Source of the DNA: SXTU01 sp964496695
GTDB lineage: Bacteria; Verrucomicrobiota; Verrucomicrobiia; Limisphaerales; SXTU01
Direction: 5' to 3'
Assembly: GCA_964496695.1 (NCBI GenBank)
Contig: CAZCBE010000001.1
Location: forward strand, 1-64,000
Length of the DNA: 64,000 nt
The translations under genes and the position numbers were made by a program. The notes below the pieces were generated by a model that saw only the letters and a program-made list of their open reading frames with translations, ran no database searches and was not told where the DNA came from. This document shows positions 29,415-37,734 of the stretch, piece after piece (the first letter of the stretch is position 1; the number at the start of each line of letters is the position of its first letter).

Positions 29415-30973
29415 AAGCAATCCGTCCGAGAACCACCACGAAGCATCGCAGCCGCCGTGAGCGGGACACTCTTGTCCCGCAGTCCAGATTGGACCCCGGA
29501 CTTCCCCATCCGCAGACGCGGCTCGCAGACTTGGACATCTGGGCAGAAGACCCGGCAGACAAACGGGACAAGAGTGTCCCGTTCACGAATGCCGACGGCC
29601 CTAGCACCCGCCGCCAGTTCGTCCAGGCGACGGCCACCGCCACCGCCTTCGCCTCCCTCGCCACGCCCGTCCTCGCACAGCCTGCTGGCAAATCCCTCGG
29701 CACCAAGACGCTCAAGACCGATGTGCTCGTCTGCGGTGGCGGTTGCGCGGGCATTGCCGCCGCGCTCGCTGCAGCCAGACGCGGCGCGAAGGTGTTGCTC
29801 GTGGAGAAAGCCCCGTTCGCCGGCGGCATCATCACCTGCGTCGGGCTGCCTTACTTCGATGGCATCGCGAACATCAAGGACAACCGCATCGTCGTGCGCG
29901 GCATCGCGCTGGAGCTGTTGTCCAAGTCCGGCGTGTGCAAACCCGACGCCACGCACACGCAGAAGCACAACCCGACCATCGGGAATTCCTTCGAGTTCAA
30001 GCTGCTGCTCGACCGCCTCATCCGCGAGCAGAAGGAGCGACTGACCGTGCTGTTCAACTCCTTCGTCTGCGGCGTGCAGAGCAGTGGCGGGCGCATCAGT
30101 TCCGTGCAAATCGCCAACAAGGACGGGCTGGTGAGTGTCGAGGCGAACGCCGTGATTGACTGCACCGGCGACGCGGATGTCGCGGCCTGGGCCGGCGCGC
30201 CGTTCGAGCAGAACGCCGAGGTGCAGCCGCTCACGCTGCACTTCCGCATCGGGAACGTGAAGCGCGTCGGCAACCTCAGCCAGAACTGCCGCGCCGCGCT
30301 CGCGAAGGCGCAGACCGCCGGTGAACTGCCCTTCTACTACGGCCCCGGCGTGATGTTCCTCTACCATGAGACCGAGGTTTACATCCACGGCATCCGTGTG
30401 CCCGCGAACCCGACCGATGCCGCCGACCTCTCCCGCGCCGAGATGCAGGGCCGCGCCGATGCATGGGCGATGTTCCGGGCCTGGAAGCGCGAGGTGCCGG
30501 GCTTCGAGCAGGCCTACTTCATGGAGGCATATCCGTGGATTGGCGTGCGCGAATCGCGCCGGCTGATCGGCCAGCATGTGCTGAGCGAGGACGATCTGAT
30601 GAAGTCCCGCCGCTTCGACGATGCCATCGCCACCGGCTGCTGGTATCTCGACCTGCACCCGAACAAAACCGTCATCGGCAGTGCGAACGACTTCGATCCC
30701 AAGAAGGTGCAGCCCGAACCCTACGACATCCCGTATCGCTCTCTCCTGCCGCAGAAAATCGAAAACCTGCTCGTCGCCGGCCGCTGCCACTCCGCCACGC
30801 GCGGCGCGCACGCCTCCACCCGCGTGACCGTCACCGCGATGGCCATGGGCGAAGCCGCCGGAACGGCCGCGGCGATGGCCGTCGCCGCGAAGAAGAACCC
30901 GCAGGAGATTGGTGGCGTGAAAGTCCGCGAGGCGCTGAAGGCCGGTGGCGCAGGGCCGTTTACGGATGCCTGA
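29411..30973 (+). CDS. FAD-dependent oxidoreductase, Tat exported
   Basis: A 520-residue FAD_oxidored-type protein. The ATG at 29411 overlaps the previous stop. The first 57 residues come largely from a repeat element (29461-29582); after them a twin-arginine-like signal STRRQFVQATATATAFASLATPVLAQ appears, so this may be the functional export signal. The FAD entry is TDVLVCGGGCAGIAAALAAARRGAKVLLVEK, and the GGIITCVGLPYF stretch contacts the isoalloxazine in this family. The C-terminal FAD block is VAGRCHSATRGAHASTRVTVTAMAMGEAAG. Like the fused enzyme at 13336 it is expected to oxidise a small substrate in the periplasm; the substrate is unknown. It ends the DUF1501 transcript. Confidence 0.87.
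   Translation: MKAIRPRTTTKHRSRRERDTLVPQSRLDPGLPHPQTRLADLDIWAEDPADKRDKSVPFTNADGPSTRRQFVQATATATAFASLATPVLAQPAGKSLGTKTLKTDVLVCGGGCAGIAAALAAARRGAKVLLVEKAPFAGGIITCVGLPYFDGIANIKDNRIVVRGIALELLSKSGVCKPDATHTQKHNPTIGNSFEFKLLLDRLIREQKERLTVLFNSFVCGVQSSGGRISSVQIANKDGLVSVEANAVIDCTGDADVAAWAGAPFEQNAEVQPLTLHFRIGNVKRVGNLSQNCRAALAKAQTAGELPFYYGPGVMFLYHETEVYIHGIRVPANPTDAADLSRAEMQGRADAWAMFRAWKREVPGFEQAYFMEAYPWIGVRESRRLIGQHVLSEDDLMKSRRFDDAIATGCWYLDLHPNKTVIGSANDFDPKKVQPEPYDIPYRSLLPQKIENLLVAGRCHSATRGAHASTRVTVTAMAMGEAAGTAAAMAVAAKKNPQEIGGVKVREALKAGGAGPFTDA
29461..29582. repeat. GGGACA/TGTCCC element in frame at gene start
   Basis: GCGGGACACTCTTGTCCCGC at the left and CGGGACAAGAGTGTCCCG at the right flank about 80 bp. 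It is read in frame ahead of the Tat signal of the FAD oxidoreductase. Same family as 17439-17507. Confidence 0.8.
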
Positions 30974-31059
30974 GCGGACGAACTGACTGAGATCAGGCCA
31001 CACCGAAAGGCGACTTCCACGCTTTGTGTGGCTGTCCGACACGACTTGGCAGAGCGCGA

Positions 31060-31205
31060 CGCCTTCCCCCTCACCCCGGCCCTCTCCCCAGCGGAGAGGG
31101 GGAAACTCAGTCCGCACTCGCTGCGTGCTGACCGCGTTCGGATTCCCGTTGAACTGGCTGACATTCTCCCTCTCCGCTGGGGAGAGGGCCGGGGTGAGGG
31201 GGAAC
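31060..31205. repeat. MITE-like element, CTCACCCCGGCCCTCTCC ends
   Basis: The left end (CCTCACCCCGGCCCTCTCCCC then GCGGAGAGGGGG) and the right end (CCCTCTCCGC then GGGGAGAGGGCCGGGGTGAGG) are inverted copies around a core of about 70 bp. It lies between convergent genes (stops at 30973 and 31256) and may serve as a terminator for both. The remainder of 30974-31255 shows no gene. Confidence 0.78.
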
Positions 31206-31255
31206 GCAGCGTCCAACCACCGGCGCGACTCGATCCGATTCTATCGCACCCGAAT

Positions 31256-32257
31256 TCACCCCGCCGCTTCCCACACCGTCAGCTTGTTGTGCCCCGCCGT
31301 GTAGAAACGCGTGCCCGTCTCATCGAGCGTGAACTTGTGGAAGTGATTCGAGGTCATCTCCTCGCGCAGAATCTTGCCAGACACGACATCGAAGAACATG
31401 ACCAGCCCCTTCGAGTCACCGCCCGCGCCCACGAGCCATTCGCCCTGCGGATGAAAAGCCAGGTGGGTGATGAGGCCCTTGGCCTTGTCGCCCGAGAACT
31501 TCGCCACGCGCTCCTGCTTCCGCCAGTCGAAGACCTCGACGTGCGCCTTGCCTTCGAGGTGGTCAATGTTCCCGACCTTGCCCATGCCGCCGACCGCGAG
31601 CTGCGTGCCGTCCGGCGAGAAGGCCAGCGAGCGGATGCCGCCGATGGAGTGGATGCGTGCGCGCGGGTCCCAGGTGTAAACCTCCGGCACTTCGAGCGTG
31701 GCCTGCGGCTTGCCCGTCGCCACGTCCCACACGACGACGTGGCCGATCTTGTCGCCGGTGGCCAGCAGCGTGCCGTCGGCGGAGAAGGCGCAGGAGTAGA
31801 GCATGGAGCTGAAGTGGCTCGGCGTGAGCGTCGCGTGGCCGCGCAGCTCGTGCTTCGGCTTCCCGGTGGCGGCGTCCCAGATGCGGCAGACCATGTCATC
31901 CGCCGTGCTGGCAACGAGCTTGCCATCGCGCGTCGCGACCACGTTGCGAATCCAGCGGTCATGCGCCTTGATGCCGCGCACCTTCTGGCGCGACTCCGCG
32001 TCCCACCAGATGAGCTGGCCGTCGTAGGCACCCGAGATGACCTGCTTGCCCGCGACCGCCACGCCGGTGACGTAGCCGGTGTGGCCTTCCATCGCGACGG
32101 CCTCGGGCTTTTCCTCCGCAAGATCGAAATGATACACGCAGCCGTCCGAGCTGCCCGCGAAGAGGCGCTTCGTCTCCGGCACGCGCGCGAGGCAGAGCAG
32201 GATGTCCTTCCGCGAAATCTCCTTCGCGACTTTGAACTTGGCGGGGTCGGTGGGCAT
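31256..32257 (-). CDS. WD40-repeat protein
   Basis: A 333-residue protein made almost wholly of WD40 repeats. Clear units include EGHTGYVTGVAVAGKQVISGAYDGQLIWWD, KAHDRWIRNVVATRDGKLVASTADDMVCRIWD, LYSCAFSADGTLLATGDKIGHVVVWD and HSIGGIRSLAFSPDGTQLAVGG; about six to seven blades are present, enough for one propeller. There is no signal peptide, so it is probably cytoplasmic, or exported with another protein. WD40 proteins of this type are commonly encoded beside DUF1501 and DUF1549/DUF1553 genes in PVC genomes, as here with 32542-33843 and 35109-37109. The role is scaffold-like and otherwise unknown. Confidence 0.9.
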   Translation of the reverse strand: MPTDPAKFKVAKEISRKDILLCLARVPETKRLFAGSSDGCVYHFDLAEEKPEAVAMEGHTGYVTGVAVAGKQVISGAYDGQLIWWDAESRQKVRGIKAHDRWIRNVVATRDGKLVASTADDMVCRIWDAATGKPKHELRGHATLTPSHFSSMLYSCAFSADGTLLATGDKIGHVVVWDVATGKPQATLEVPEVYTWDPRARIHSIGGIRSLAFSPDGTQLAVGGMGKVGNIDHLEGKAHVEVFDWRKQERVAKFSGDKAKGLITHLAFHPQGEWLVGAGGDSKGLVMFFDVVSGKILREEMTSNHFHKFTLDETGTRFYTAGHNKLTVWEAAG

Positions 32258-32344
32258 GGGGGCGGAAGGTTAAAGGGTGGAAGAGTTGAAAAGTTGAAGA
32301 GGAGGCAAACGGCAGACTCCAATGAAGTGGGGCCATCCATTGGT

Positions 32345-32500
32345 GTCGGACGCGCTCTCCCTCACCCCGGCCCTCTCCCGCTGGGAGAGGGGGAATGTCA
32401 GCCAGCGCATCCGGCAACCGAGCGCGTCCGGCTTTAGCCCGTTGCGGTATGCGTTTCTCCCTCTCCCAGCGGGAGAGGGCCGGGGTGAGGGAGAACGGCC
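32345..32500. repeat. MITE-like element, second full copy
   Basis: CTCCCTCACCCCGGCCCTCTCCC plus GCTGGGAGAGGGGGAA at the left is matched by the inverted TCCCTCTCCCAGCGGGAGAGGGCCGGGGTGAGGGAG at the right, around a core that contains CAGCCAGCGCATCCGGC. Length and layout match the copy at 31060-31205. It sits between the WD40 gene and the end of the DUF1501 gene. Confidence 0.8.
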
Positions 32501-32541
32501 ACGAACTCCCACGTCCGCCGCAATAATCTGAGGCTTGCCCT

Positions 32542-33843
32542 TCACGCCAGCACCTGCGTTATCGGCTTGATGCCGGGGTTCACCAGCGGGATGGGGCGCG
32601 CGCCGACGTGGTATTCCTTCTTCGGGTTCACGCCGATGGCGGCGAGCACGGTGGCGAAGAGTTCGCCCGCGCCCACCTGGTCTTCCACCACCGTCTGGCC
32701 GTCCTTGTCCGTCTTGCCGAAGACCGCGCCGCCCTTGAGTCCGCAGCCGAACATCGCCGCGCTCCAAGCGGCGGCGAAGTGGTCACGACCGAGGCTGGCG
32801 TTGATGGCCGGCGTGCGGCCGAACTCGCCCACGGCCAGCACCAGCGTGCGCTCCAGCAGCCCGCGCTGCTTGAGGTCGTCGTGCAAGGCGGACATCACGC
32901 GGTCCAGCTCCGGCACCATCTCCTGGTGCGTCTCGAAGTTCTGCCCGTGGCTGTCCCACCACGCGCGGCTCACGCGCACGAAGGGCACGCCCGCCTCGAC
33001 CATCCGCCGCGCCATCAGCGCCTGCTCGCCAAAGAGCGTCGGGCCATACGGCTCGCGCGCCTTCGCCGACTCTTGGGACAGGTCGAAGAGCGTCTCGCTG
33101 CTCATCAGGCCGTGGACACGCGCATAGGCGTTCGCGTGGCTCTTCACCGGCCCGGTGCCGTGCCCGGCGATGAACTGGTTGTTAATCAACTGCTGCAACT
33201 CCGCGCGCGCGTGGTGGTCCAGCTCGGTGATGGATTCCAGCCGCTTCAAGTTCGGTGGCGTCATGCTCTCGGCCAGCTTCATCGGGGCGTAACGCGCGCC
33301 CAGGAAGCTGGAGCCTTGCCGCGAAAAGTCGCGCCCCTCGGTGGCGGCGTAGAAGGAGACGTAGTCGGGCACCTTGCTGTCGGCGCGGCCCAGTTCGCGC
33401 GCGAGCACCGCACCCATGTCGGGGTAGCGCAGGCTCGGCTCGTCGGCGCGACCGCGCATCATGAGCTGGGCGGCCCCGCCGTGGTCGCCGTTCCGCGTGT
33501 TCAGGCCGCGGATGACGCAGATGTCCTTCATGCGCTTCGCCATTTGCGGCATCAACTCGCTGATGTGGACGCCCGGCACAGAGGTGGGGATGGCCGCGAA
33601 CGGCCCGCCCGTGAGCCGGCCCGGCTTCGGGTCCCACGTCTCCAACTGGCTCGCGCCGCCCGCCAGCCAGAGCAGGATGACGCTCTTGCCGCCGGCCTTG
33701 AGCGTGTCGTTCAGCGCCGGCGTGGCGAAGGAATGCACCGCGCCGATGCCGCCAGCGGCCAAGCCCGCGCCCGCGCCGAGCGTGCGGAGAAAGGCGCGGC
33801 GGCTGACGTCGTGTTCAGAGGAACCGCAGAAGTAGGAGTTCAT
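32542..33843 (-). CDS. DUF1501 protein (Tat exported)
   Basis: A 433-residue DUF1501 protein. The start at 33843 (MNSYFCGSSEHDVSRRAFLRTLGAGAGLAAG) carries a twin-arginine signal. Family blocks are present: SVILLWLAGGASQLETWDPKPG, GVHISELMPQMAKRMKDICVIRGLNTRNGDHGGAAQLMM, MVEAGVPFVRVSRAWWDSHGQNFETHQ and LVLAVGEFGRTPAINASLGRDHFAAAWSAAMFG. The fold is related to alkaline phosphatase and sulfatase, and the role is unproven. In PVC genomes it is normally next to a DUF1549/DUF1553 gene; here the expected partner (35109-37109) is separated from it by an FTCD_C-like gene and a long repeat block. It ends about 280 bp upstream of the WD40 gene, in the same direction. Confidence 0.92.
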   Translation of the reverse strand: MNSYFCGSSEHDVSRRAFLRTLGAGAGLAAGGIGAVHSFATPALNDTLKAGGKSVILLWLAGGASQLETWDPKPGRLTGGPFAAIPTSVPGVHISELMPQMAKRMKDICVIRGLNTRNGDHGGAAQLMMRGRADEPSLRYPDMGAVLARELGRADSKVPDYVSFYAATEGRDFSRQGSSFLGARYAPMKLAESMTPPNLKRLESITELDHHARAELQQLINNQFIAGHGTGPVKSHANAYARVHGLMSSETLFDLSQESAKAREPYGPTLFGEQALMARRMVEAGVPFVRVSRAWWDSHGQNFETHQEMVPELDRVMSALHDDLKQRGLLERTLVLAVGEFGRTPAINASLGRDHFAAAWSAAMFGCGLKGGAVFGKTDKDGQTVVEDQVGAGELFATVLAAIGVNPKKEYHVGARPIPLVNPGIKPITQVLA

Positions 33844-33862
33844 AAAAATGTGCTGAACTAGG

Positions 33863-34582
33863 CTATGTCATCGTGTCGTCATCAGGTTGTTCAAGTCCAA
33901 GTTCTAGCTGAGGAATCTCAATGCCTTCCGCCTGAATACGCGAGACTCGACGAAACTGCTCGACCTGCAGGGCTTGAAAACGGACCGCTATCGAATCAGC
34001 GCTTGTTCTTACAGCAGTAGCCCACCGGCCCTCTCGAAACTCGAGGAGGTTAAGGTAAATCACAAACAAGGCACCCGAGCACGACGAAAGAGCAGCGGAA
34101 ACCGCCACACCAGAATCACCCCTCACATAACTTGCTCCAATGTCATAAACGACCATACCTCGCTCGGCAGTCTCAATAGCGTGTTGCGCAATCTCAAGTG
34201 GGATAACTGTGGCCGGCATCAGTTGCTCTCTTGCACGGTCACGAAGGCGCCGCTTCTCGACTGGCTCCTTACAAGCGTTGCGTGCCAGCCGCGCTTGGTG
34301 GTAGCGGTCGAACTGAACGGCATCTCTTTGGACTGCCTCTCGGAAGAATGGTTCATGCCGGCTAGTCAAAGCTGTGCCAACAAGGTCCAACTGGCCGACA
34401 TGATTGGCATATTTCGGATTCCGGCGTGTCACGGCGACAACAGTCTGCATCATCTTGCAAGCTACCAAACCAAGCAGAGCTGCCGCGCTGCCCGAACCTG
34501 GCTTGTGCCGTCCAGCGCCAAACTCATCGAGTAGAGTCTGCGTGGGCATCTGAAGGAAGTTAGGTATTTCAGGTGTCGTCAT
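33863..34582 (-). CDS. Cyclodeaminase/cyclohydrolase (FTCD_C)-like protein
   Basis: A 239-residue helical protein. The N-terminal block LDEFGAGRHKPGSGSAAALLGLVACKMMQTVVAVT matches the glycine- and alanine-rich signature of the FTCD_C/methenyltetrahydrofolate cyclohydrolase family (usually PxPGGGSAAA). The remainder, with DRARE, PLEIAQHAIETAERG and VRGDSGVAVSAALSSCSGALFVIYLNLLEF, fits the four-helix fold. In characterised relatives this fold handles folate one-carbon groups; this member may not. Its GC content and codon use are visibly lower than those of the genes on both sides, and it lies between DUF1501 and DUF1549/DUF1553 genes that are usually adjacent. Together with the duplicated gene end at 34622-34692 this suggests insertion. 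Confidence 0.72.
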   Translation of the reverse strand: MTTPEIPNFLQMPTQTLLDEFGAGRHKPGSGSAAALLGLVACKMMQTVVAVTRRNPKYANHVGQLDLVGTALTSRHEPFFREAVQRDAVQFDRYHQARLARNACKEPVEKRRLRDRAREQLMPATVIPLEIAQHAIETAERGMVVYDIGASYVRGDSGVAVSAALSSCSGALFVIYLNLLEFREGRWATAVRTSADSIAVRFQALQVEQFRRVSRIQAEGIEIPQLELGLEQPDDDTMT

Positions 34583-34621
34583 TATGGCTTGGAATGGACG
34601 CTAGCGCTACGCGGTTCAGTT

Positions 34622-34692
34622 AGTGATTAAACCGAAACTCCGTGCTGGTCGGCAGCGACCACACCACCTGCCGCACCGCCTCGGTCGGCCGG
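34622..34692 (-). pseudogene. Duplicated 3' end of the DUF1553 gene
   Basis: The bases from GTGATTAAACCGAAACTCCG to GCCTCGGTCGGCCGG are an imperfect copy of 35111-35181. In the minus-strand frame it encodes RPTEAVRQVVWSLPTSTEFRFNH followed by a stop; the intact gene ends RPTEAVRQVVWSLLTSTEFRFNH. It is a fragment of the neighbouring gene's tail, lying beyond about 420 bp of repeat DNA. Confidence 0.85.
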
Positions 34693-34699
34693 CCGGTGC

Positions 34700-35060
34700 G
34701 CTGGACTCGGCAATCCCAACGGGATTGTGTCCTCCAGCCCAGGGTTGCGAGGCACGAGCTACCCTGGGTGGCTGGCACGAAGGTCTTCAACCCCAACGGG
34801 GTTGCGCCTTGGCCAGCGCGGAGCGCGGCGTTCACGCCGCAGAAAGCACGGCGGGGCAAGTGCGTTCGGATGACGGTTGCCATCCGCACGTTTCTGCGGC
34901 CTGAAGGCCGCGCTCCGGGACGTAGGCTGCCACGCGTCTTCGGTATTCGTGTCAAACTCGCCGCAACCCCGTTGGGGTTGCTAATCCACAGACGGCTAAC
35001 CCAGGGTAGCTCGTTCCTCGCAACCCTGGGCTGAAGGCCGGAATCCCTTTGGGATTCGAC
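34700..35060. repeat. Long nested inverted repeat
   Basis: The left arm has ATCCCAACGGGAT, CCCAGGGTTGCGAGGCACGAGC, AACCCCAACGGGGTT and GCGGCGTTCACGCCGC. The right arm has these in reverse order as GCGGCCTGAAGGCCGC, AACCCCGTTGGGGTT, GAGCTACCCTGGG-related and ATCCCTTTGGGAT. The whole can fold as one branched structure. Nothing in 34693-35108 is credible as a gene. Confidence 0.8.
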
Positions 35061-35108
35061 GTTGGGTGATTCGGAGGGCGAGGGCATTGGGCTCAGTGGT
35101 TTATCGGC

Positions 35109-37109
35109 TCAATGATTAAACCGAAATTCCGTGCTGGTCAGCAGCGACCACACCACCTGCCGCACCGCTTCGGTCGGACGGTCGCTGCGCTTGTCGAGGT
35201 AGTCGGCGAGCACTTGCAGTTCGCGCGCTTCGGGCGGGCGGGAGAGGACGTTCCACACGGCGGCGGTAGCCAGTTCGCGGTTGTCCTTGAGGTCCAGCAG
35301 GCCCTTGAGCAGGCGGTCGTTCGAGAGGGCCAGCAGCTCGCGCTGGACGCGGTCGCTGTTGCTGAAGAGCAGCGCCTCGTCCACGCCCACTTGGAAATCA
35401 TCGCCGGGGCGTTCGAGCGAGCTGGCCCAGCCCTGGCCGGCGCGTTCCACCTGCTCGATGAACTTCTCCCGTTCCTCCGGCTTCGCATCCGGCTTGAAGG
35501 CGTCCGGGCTGGTGACGGCGAATTGCAGCGACGCCCCGACCTGCTGCGGCGTGAGCGCCCGCGGCTGCGCCACGGCGAAGAGTCCCGGTTCCGGCCGCGC
35601 GCCCTCCCACCGGCTGCTGCGCGCGTAGGCCGCGCTCTGCACCAATCCGCGCACGAGCCGGCGCACGTCGTAATCGTGCTGCACCAGGTCGCGTGCGAGC
35701 CACTGGAGCAGCGCGGGATGGCTCGGCGCGTTCTGCCCGTGCATCTGGTCCACCGGCATCACCAAGCCGTGGCCGAAGAGACGTTGCCAGACCTGGTTCA
35801 CCACCGCGCGGGCGAAGAAGCCTTCATGGCCGGACTTCAAGCTGGCCTCGGCGAGCAGCGCACGGCGGCTGAACTTGGGCGCGGGCATGGGCTGCTTGTT
35901 CTTCTTCGTTTCTTCGAGCAGCCGTTTCTCCTCCTTCTTCTGTGGCTCGGTCGGCTCGGGCGCGGGCGGTTCCTCGACGGCGTCGCCGCTCAGGAACATC
36001 AGACGCGCCTGCTTGGTCTCGCCTGCCGTGGTCTTGAAGCTGATGGTGCCGTAGTCGCGCTCGGCCACGAAGTCGCCGTGCTCGAACGTGCGGCTGAAGA
36101 AGGACTTCATGCCGTAGTAATGGTCCTGCTTCCACGCGGGCACGAGCGGGTGGTCGTGGCACTGGGCGCAACTGATGTTCACGCCGAAGAAGCGCACGCT
36201 TACGTCGGTGACGAGCTTGTCGAGGTCCTTGGCGCGCGAGCGGAGGAAGGCGTCCGCGCCCTTCGTCTCCGGCGTGGCGGCGTCGCCCGTGATGACTTCC
36301 TTGAAGACGCGGTCCCAGCGCCGGCCTTCGGAAATGGCCCGCGTGAGGTAGTCGCGGAAACCGGTGCCCTGCCCCTCGGTCAGCAGCCACTCGAACTCCG
36401 TCACCTGATGCCGCACGAAGCCGGGCGCGGCCATCAACCGCTCCACGAGCCGCGCGGCCTTGTCCGGCTCGGTGGCGGCGACATACGCGCGCACCTCCGC
36501 CGTCGTCGGGATGCGGCCGGCGAGGTCGAGCGTCAGGCGGCGGATGAAGTTTGCGTCGCTCGCGGCGGGCGCGGGCTTGAGCTTGGCTTGCGTGAGCTTC
36601 GCGGTGACGTAGTGGTCCACAACCTCATGAATCGGTCGCGCGGCGGGAAGCAGGTCCTTCTCCGCGACCGTGTCCCACCACGGCTTGGCGTCCTTCGCCG
36701 ACGCGGCGGACGCGGCTGCATCCGGGAAAGGCGCACCAGCCTTCACCCACTTCTCGAAGTTGGCGATGACCTCGTCCGGCAGCTTGCCATCCGGTGGCAT
36801 GAGCTGGTCCTTGTCCGGGTGGCGGAGGGACTTGAGCAGGAGGCTGTCATCGGGCTTCGCGGTGGAGATGGCCGGGCCGGTGTCGCCGCCCTTGAGCAGG
36901 CCCTCGCGGTGGTCGAGGCGCAGGCCGCCTTTGACCTTCACGGCCTTGGCGGAATGGCACTTGTAGCAATGCTCGGCGAGTGCGGGCCGGATCTTCTCCT
37001 CGAAGAACGTCACGGAGCCGGGCGGACTGGCCGCGAAGGCGCACGGAACTCCCGCGGCGAACAGGGCCGCCAATGCGGGGAGGACGAGGCGCAGATCGGA
37101 GCTTCTCAT
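35109..37109 (-). CDS. PSCyt1-DUF1549-DUF1553 protein
   Basis: A 666-residue exported protein. The start at 37109 gives the signal MRSSDLRLVLPALAALFAAG. The N-terminal PSCyt1 domain has the heme c motif C48-Y-K-C51-H52 in EHCYKCHSAKAVKVKGG, with GLLKGGDTGPAI and KDQLMPPDGKLPDE after it. DUF1549 follows (PIHEVVDHYVTAKL, FIRRLTLDLAGRIPTTAEVRAY, CAQCHDHPLVPAW with a second CxxCH), then DUF1553 (FARAVVNQVWQRLFGHGLVMPVDQMHGQN, HPALLQWLARDLVQHDYDVRRLVR). A Glu/Lys-rich linker lies near residue 390. It is probably a periplasmic multi-heme redox or polysaccharide-associated protein, with unproven role. The C-terminal 23 residues are repeated as a fragment at 34622. Confidence 0.9.
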   Translation of the reverse strand: MRSSDLRLVLPALAALFAAGVPCAFAASPPGSVTFFEEKIRPALAEHCYKCHSAKAVKVKGGLRLDHREGLLKGGDTGPAISTAKPDDSLLLKSLRHPDKDQLMPPDGKLPDEVIANFEKWVKAGAPFPDAAASAASAKDAKPWWDTVAEKDLLPAARPIHEVVDHYVTAKLTQAKLKPAPAASDANFIRRLTLDLAGRIPTTAEVRAYVAATEPDKAARLVERLMAAPGFVRHQVTEFEWLLTEGQGTGFRDYLTRAISEGRRWDRVFKEVITGDAATPETKGADAFLRSRAKDLDKLVTDVSVRFFGVNISCAQCHDHPLVPAWKQDHYYGMKSFFSRTFEHGDFVAERDYGTISFKTTAGETKQARLMFLSGDAVEEPPAPEPTEPQKKEEKRLLEETKKNKQPMPAPKFSRRALLAEASLKSGHEGFFARAVVNQVWQRLFGHGLVMPVDQMHGQNAPSHPALLQWLARDLVQHDYDVRRLVRGLVQSAAYARSSRWEGARPEPGLFAVAQPRALTPQQVGASLQFAVTSPDAFKPDAKPEEREKFIEQVERAGQGWASSLERPGDDFQVGVDEALLFSNSDRVQRELLALSNDRLLKGLLDLKDNRELATAAVWNVLSRPPEARELQVLADYLDKRSDRPTEAVRQVVWSLLTSTEFRFNH

Positions 37110-37210
37110 GCGAACTCACACCGGCCATGGCGGGCCGGCGGACGGGTTCAGATACAGGAGTGCCGACTGGCGAAATTGAAAGGGTATTCACAACAGGCCG
37201 CCAGTAGTGG

Positions 37211-37322
37211 AGCAGGCTTCCAGCCGGCTGCTACGGGCATCCTGCCCGCGTTCCTGACAGATCACGATACTGCATAAAATTCGCGGGCAAGATGCCCGGT
37301 GAGGCAGGCTGGAAGCCTGCCC
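37211..37322. repeat. AGGCTTCCAGCC/GGCTGGAAGCCT inverted repeat
   Basis: GCAGGCTTCCAGCCGGCTGC and GGCATCCTGCCCGCG at the left pair with CGCGGGCAAGATGCC and AGGCTGGAAGCCTGC at the right. It lies in 37110-37344, between the DUF1549/DUF1553 gene start and the end of the nitrogen locus. No gene is seen there. Confidence 0.78.
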
Positions 37323-37344
37323 CACTTTTGATGCGGAACGCGGT

Positions 37345-37734
37345 CTAGGCGAGCGAGGCCGTGTAGGCACGCCAGCCGCCGAAGGCGGTGATCTCGCGCT
37401 GGCCTTCGCAGAGGGCGGGTTCGCCCAGCACGCCGAGCACCTCGGAACCGTCCGCCAGCTTCACCTTGCCAATGCTCAGGCCGGGCGGCTCCTTGAGCAG
37501 GATGGCGGCAAGCCCGGCCGGCGGCACCGCCCAGACCTCGACCGCCACGGACACGCCGCCACTGGTCTGGCGCACCATCGCGGGGTGACGGTCACCGATG
37601 GTCCAGAGGCGGTAGGCCGGGACGGTGGCCGACTCGCGCACAAACTCAGCGCCAACAGCCAGCATGTTCGGGTTCAGCTCCAGGCCGCGCATCAGCGTGC
37701 CGTTGACAGCCAGGAGAACGAGGGGATCACTCAT
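37345..37734 (-). CDS. Allophanate hydrolase C-terminal domain-like protein
   Basis: A 129-residue protein that resembles the C-terminal domain of allophanate hydrolase (AtzF/DUR1-type), a gamma-glutamylcyclotransferase-like fold: LLAVNGTLMRGLELNPNML, then VPAYRLWTIGDRHPAMVR, GGVSVAVEVWAVPPAGLAAIL, PGLSIGKVKLADGSEVLGVLGEP and the closing REITAFGGWRAYTASLA. The usual N-terminal amidase domain with its Ser-cisSer-Lys triad is missing, and no such amidase is encoded elsewhere in the window. In the full enzymes this domain removes the carboxyl group from N-carboxyurea. Here it may act alone on allophanate-like products of the biuret hydrolase. It overlaps the cupin gene by 8 bp, so it is the last gene of that operon. 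Confidence 0.8.
   Translation of the reverse strand: MSDPLVLLAVNGTLMRGLELNPNMLAVGAEFVRESATVPAYRLWTIGDRHPAMVRQTSGGVSVAVEVWAVPPAGLAAILLKEPPGLSIGKVKLADGSEVLGVLGEPALCEGQREITAFGGWRAYTASLA

Noticed and set aside
31060..31205. Rho-independent terminators at each GC hairpin
   Set aside because: The hairpins lack T runs and recur inside genes, so a repeat family is the better explanation, though they may still slow transcription.
34620..35087. 155-codon minus-strand ORF near the DUF1553 gene
   Set aside because: It runs through the nested inverted repeat and only its last 24 codons are real gene-derived sequence (the duplicated tail).
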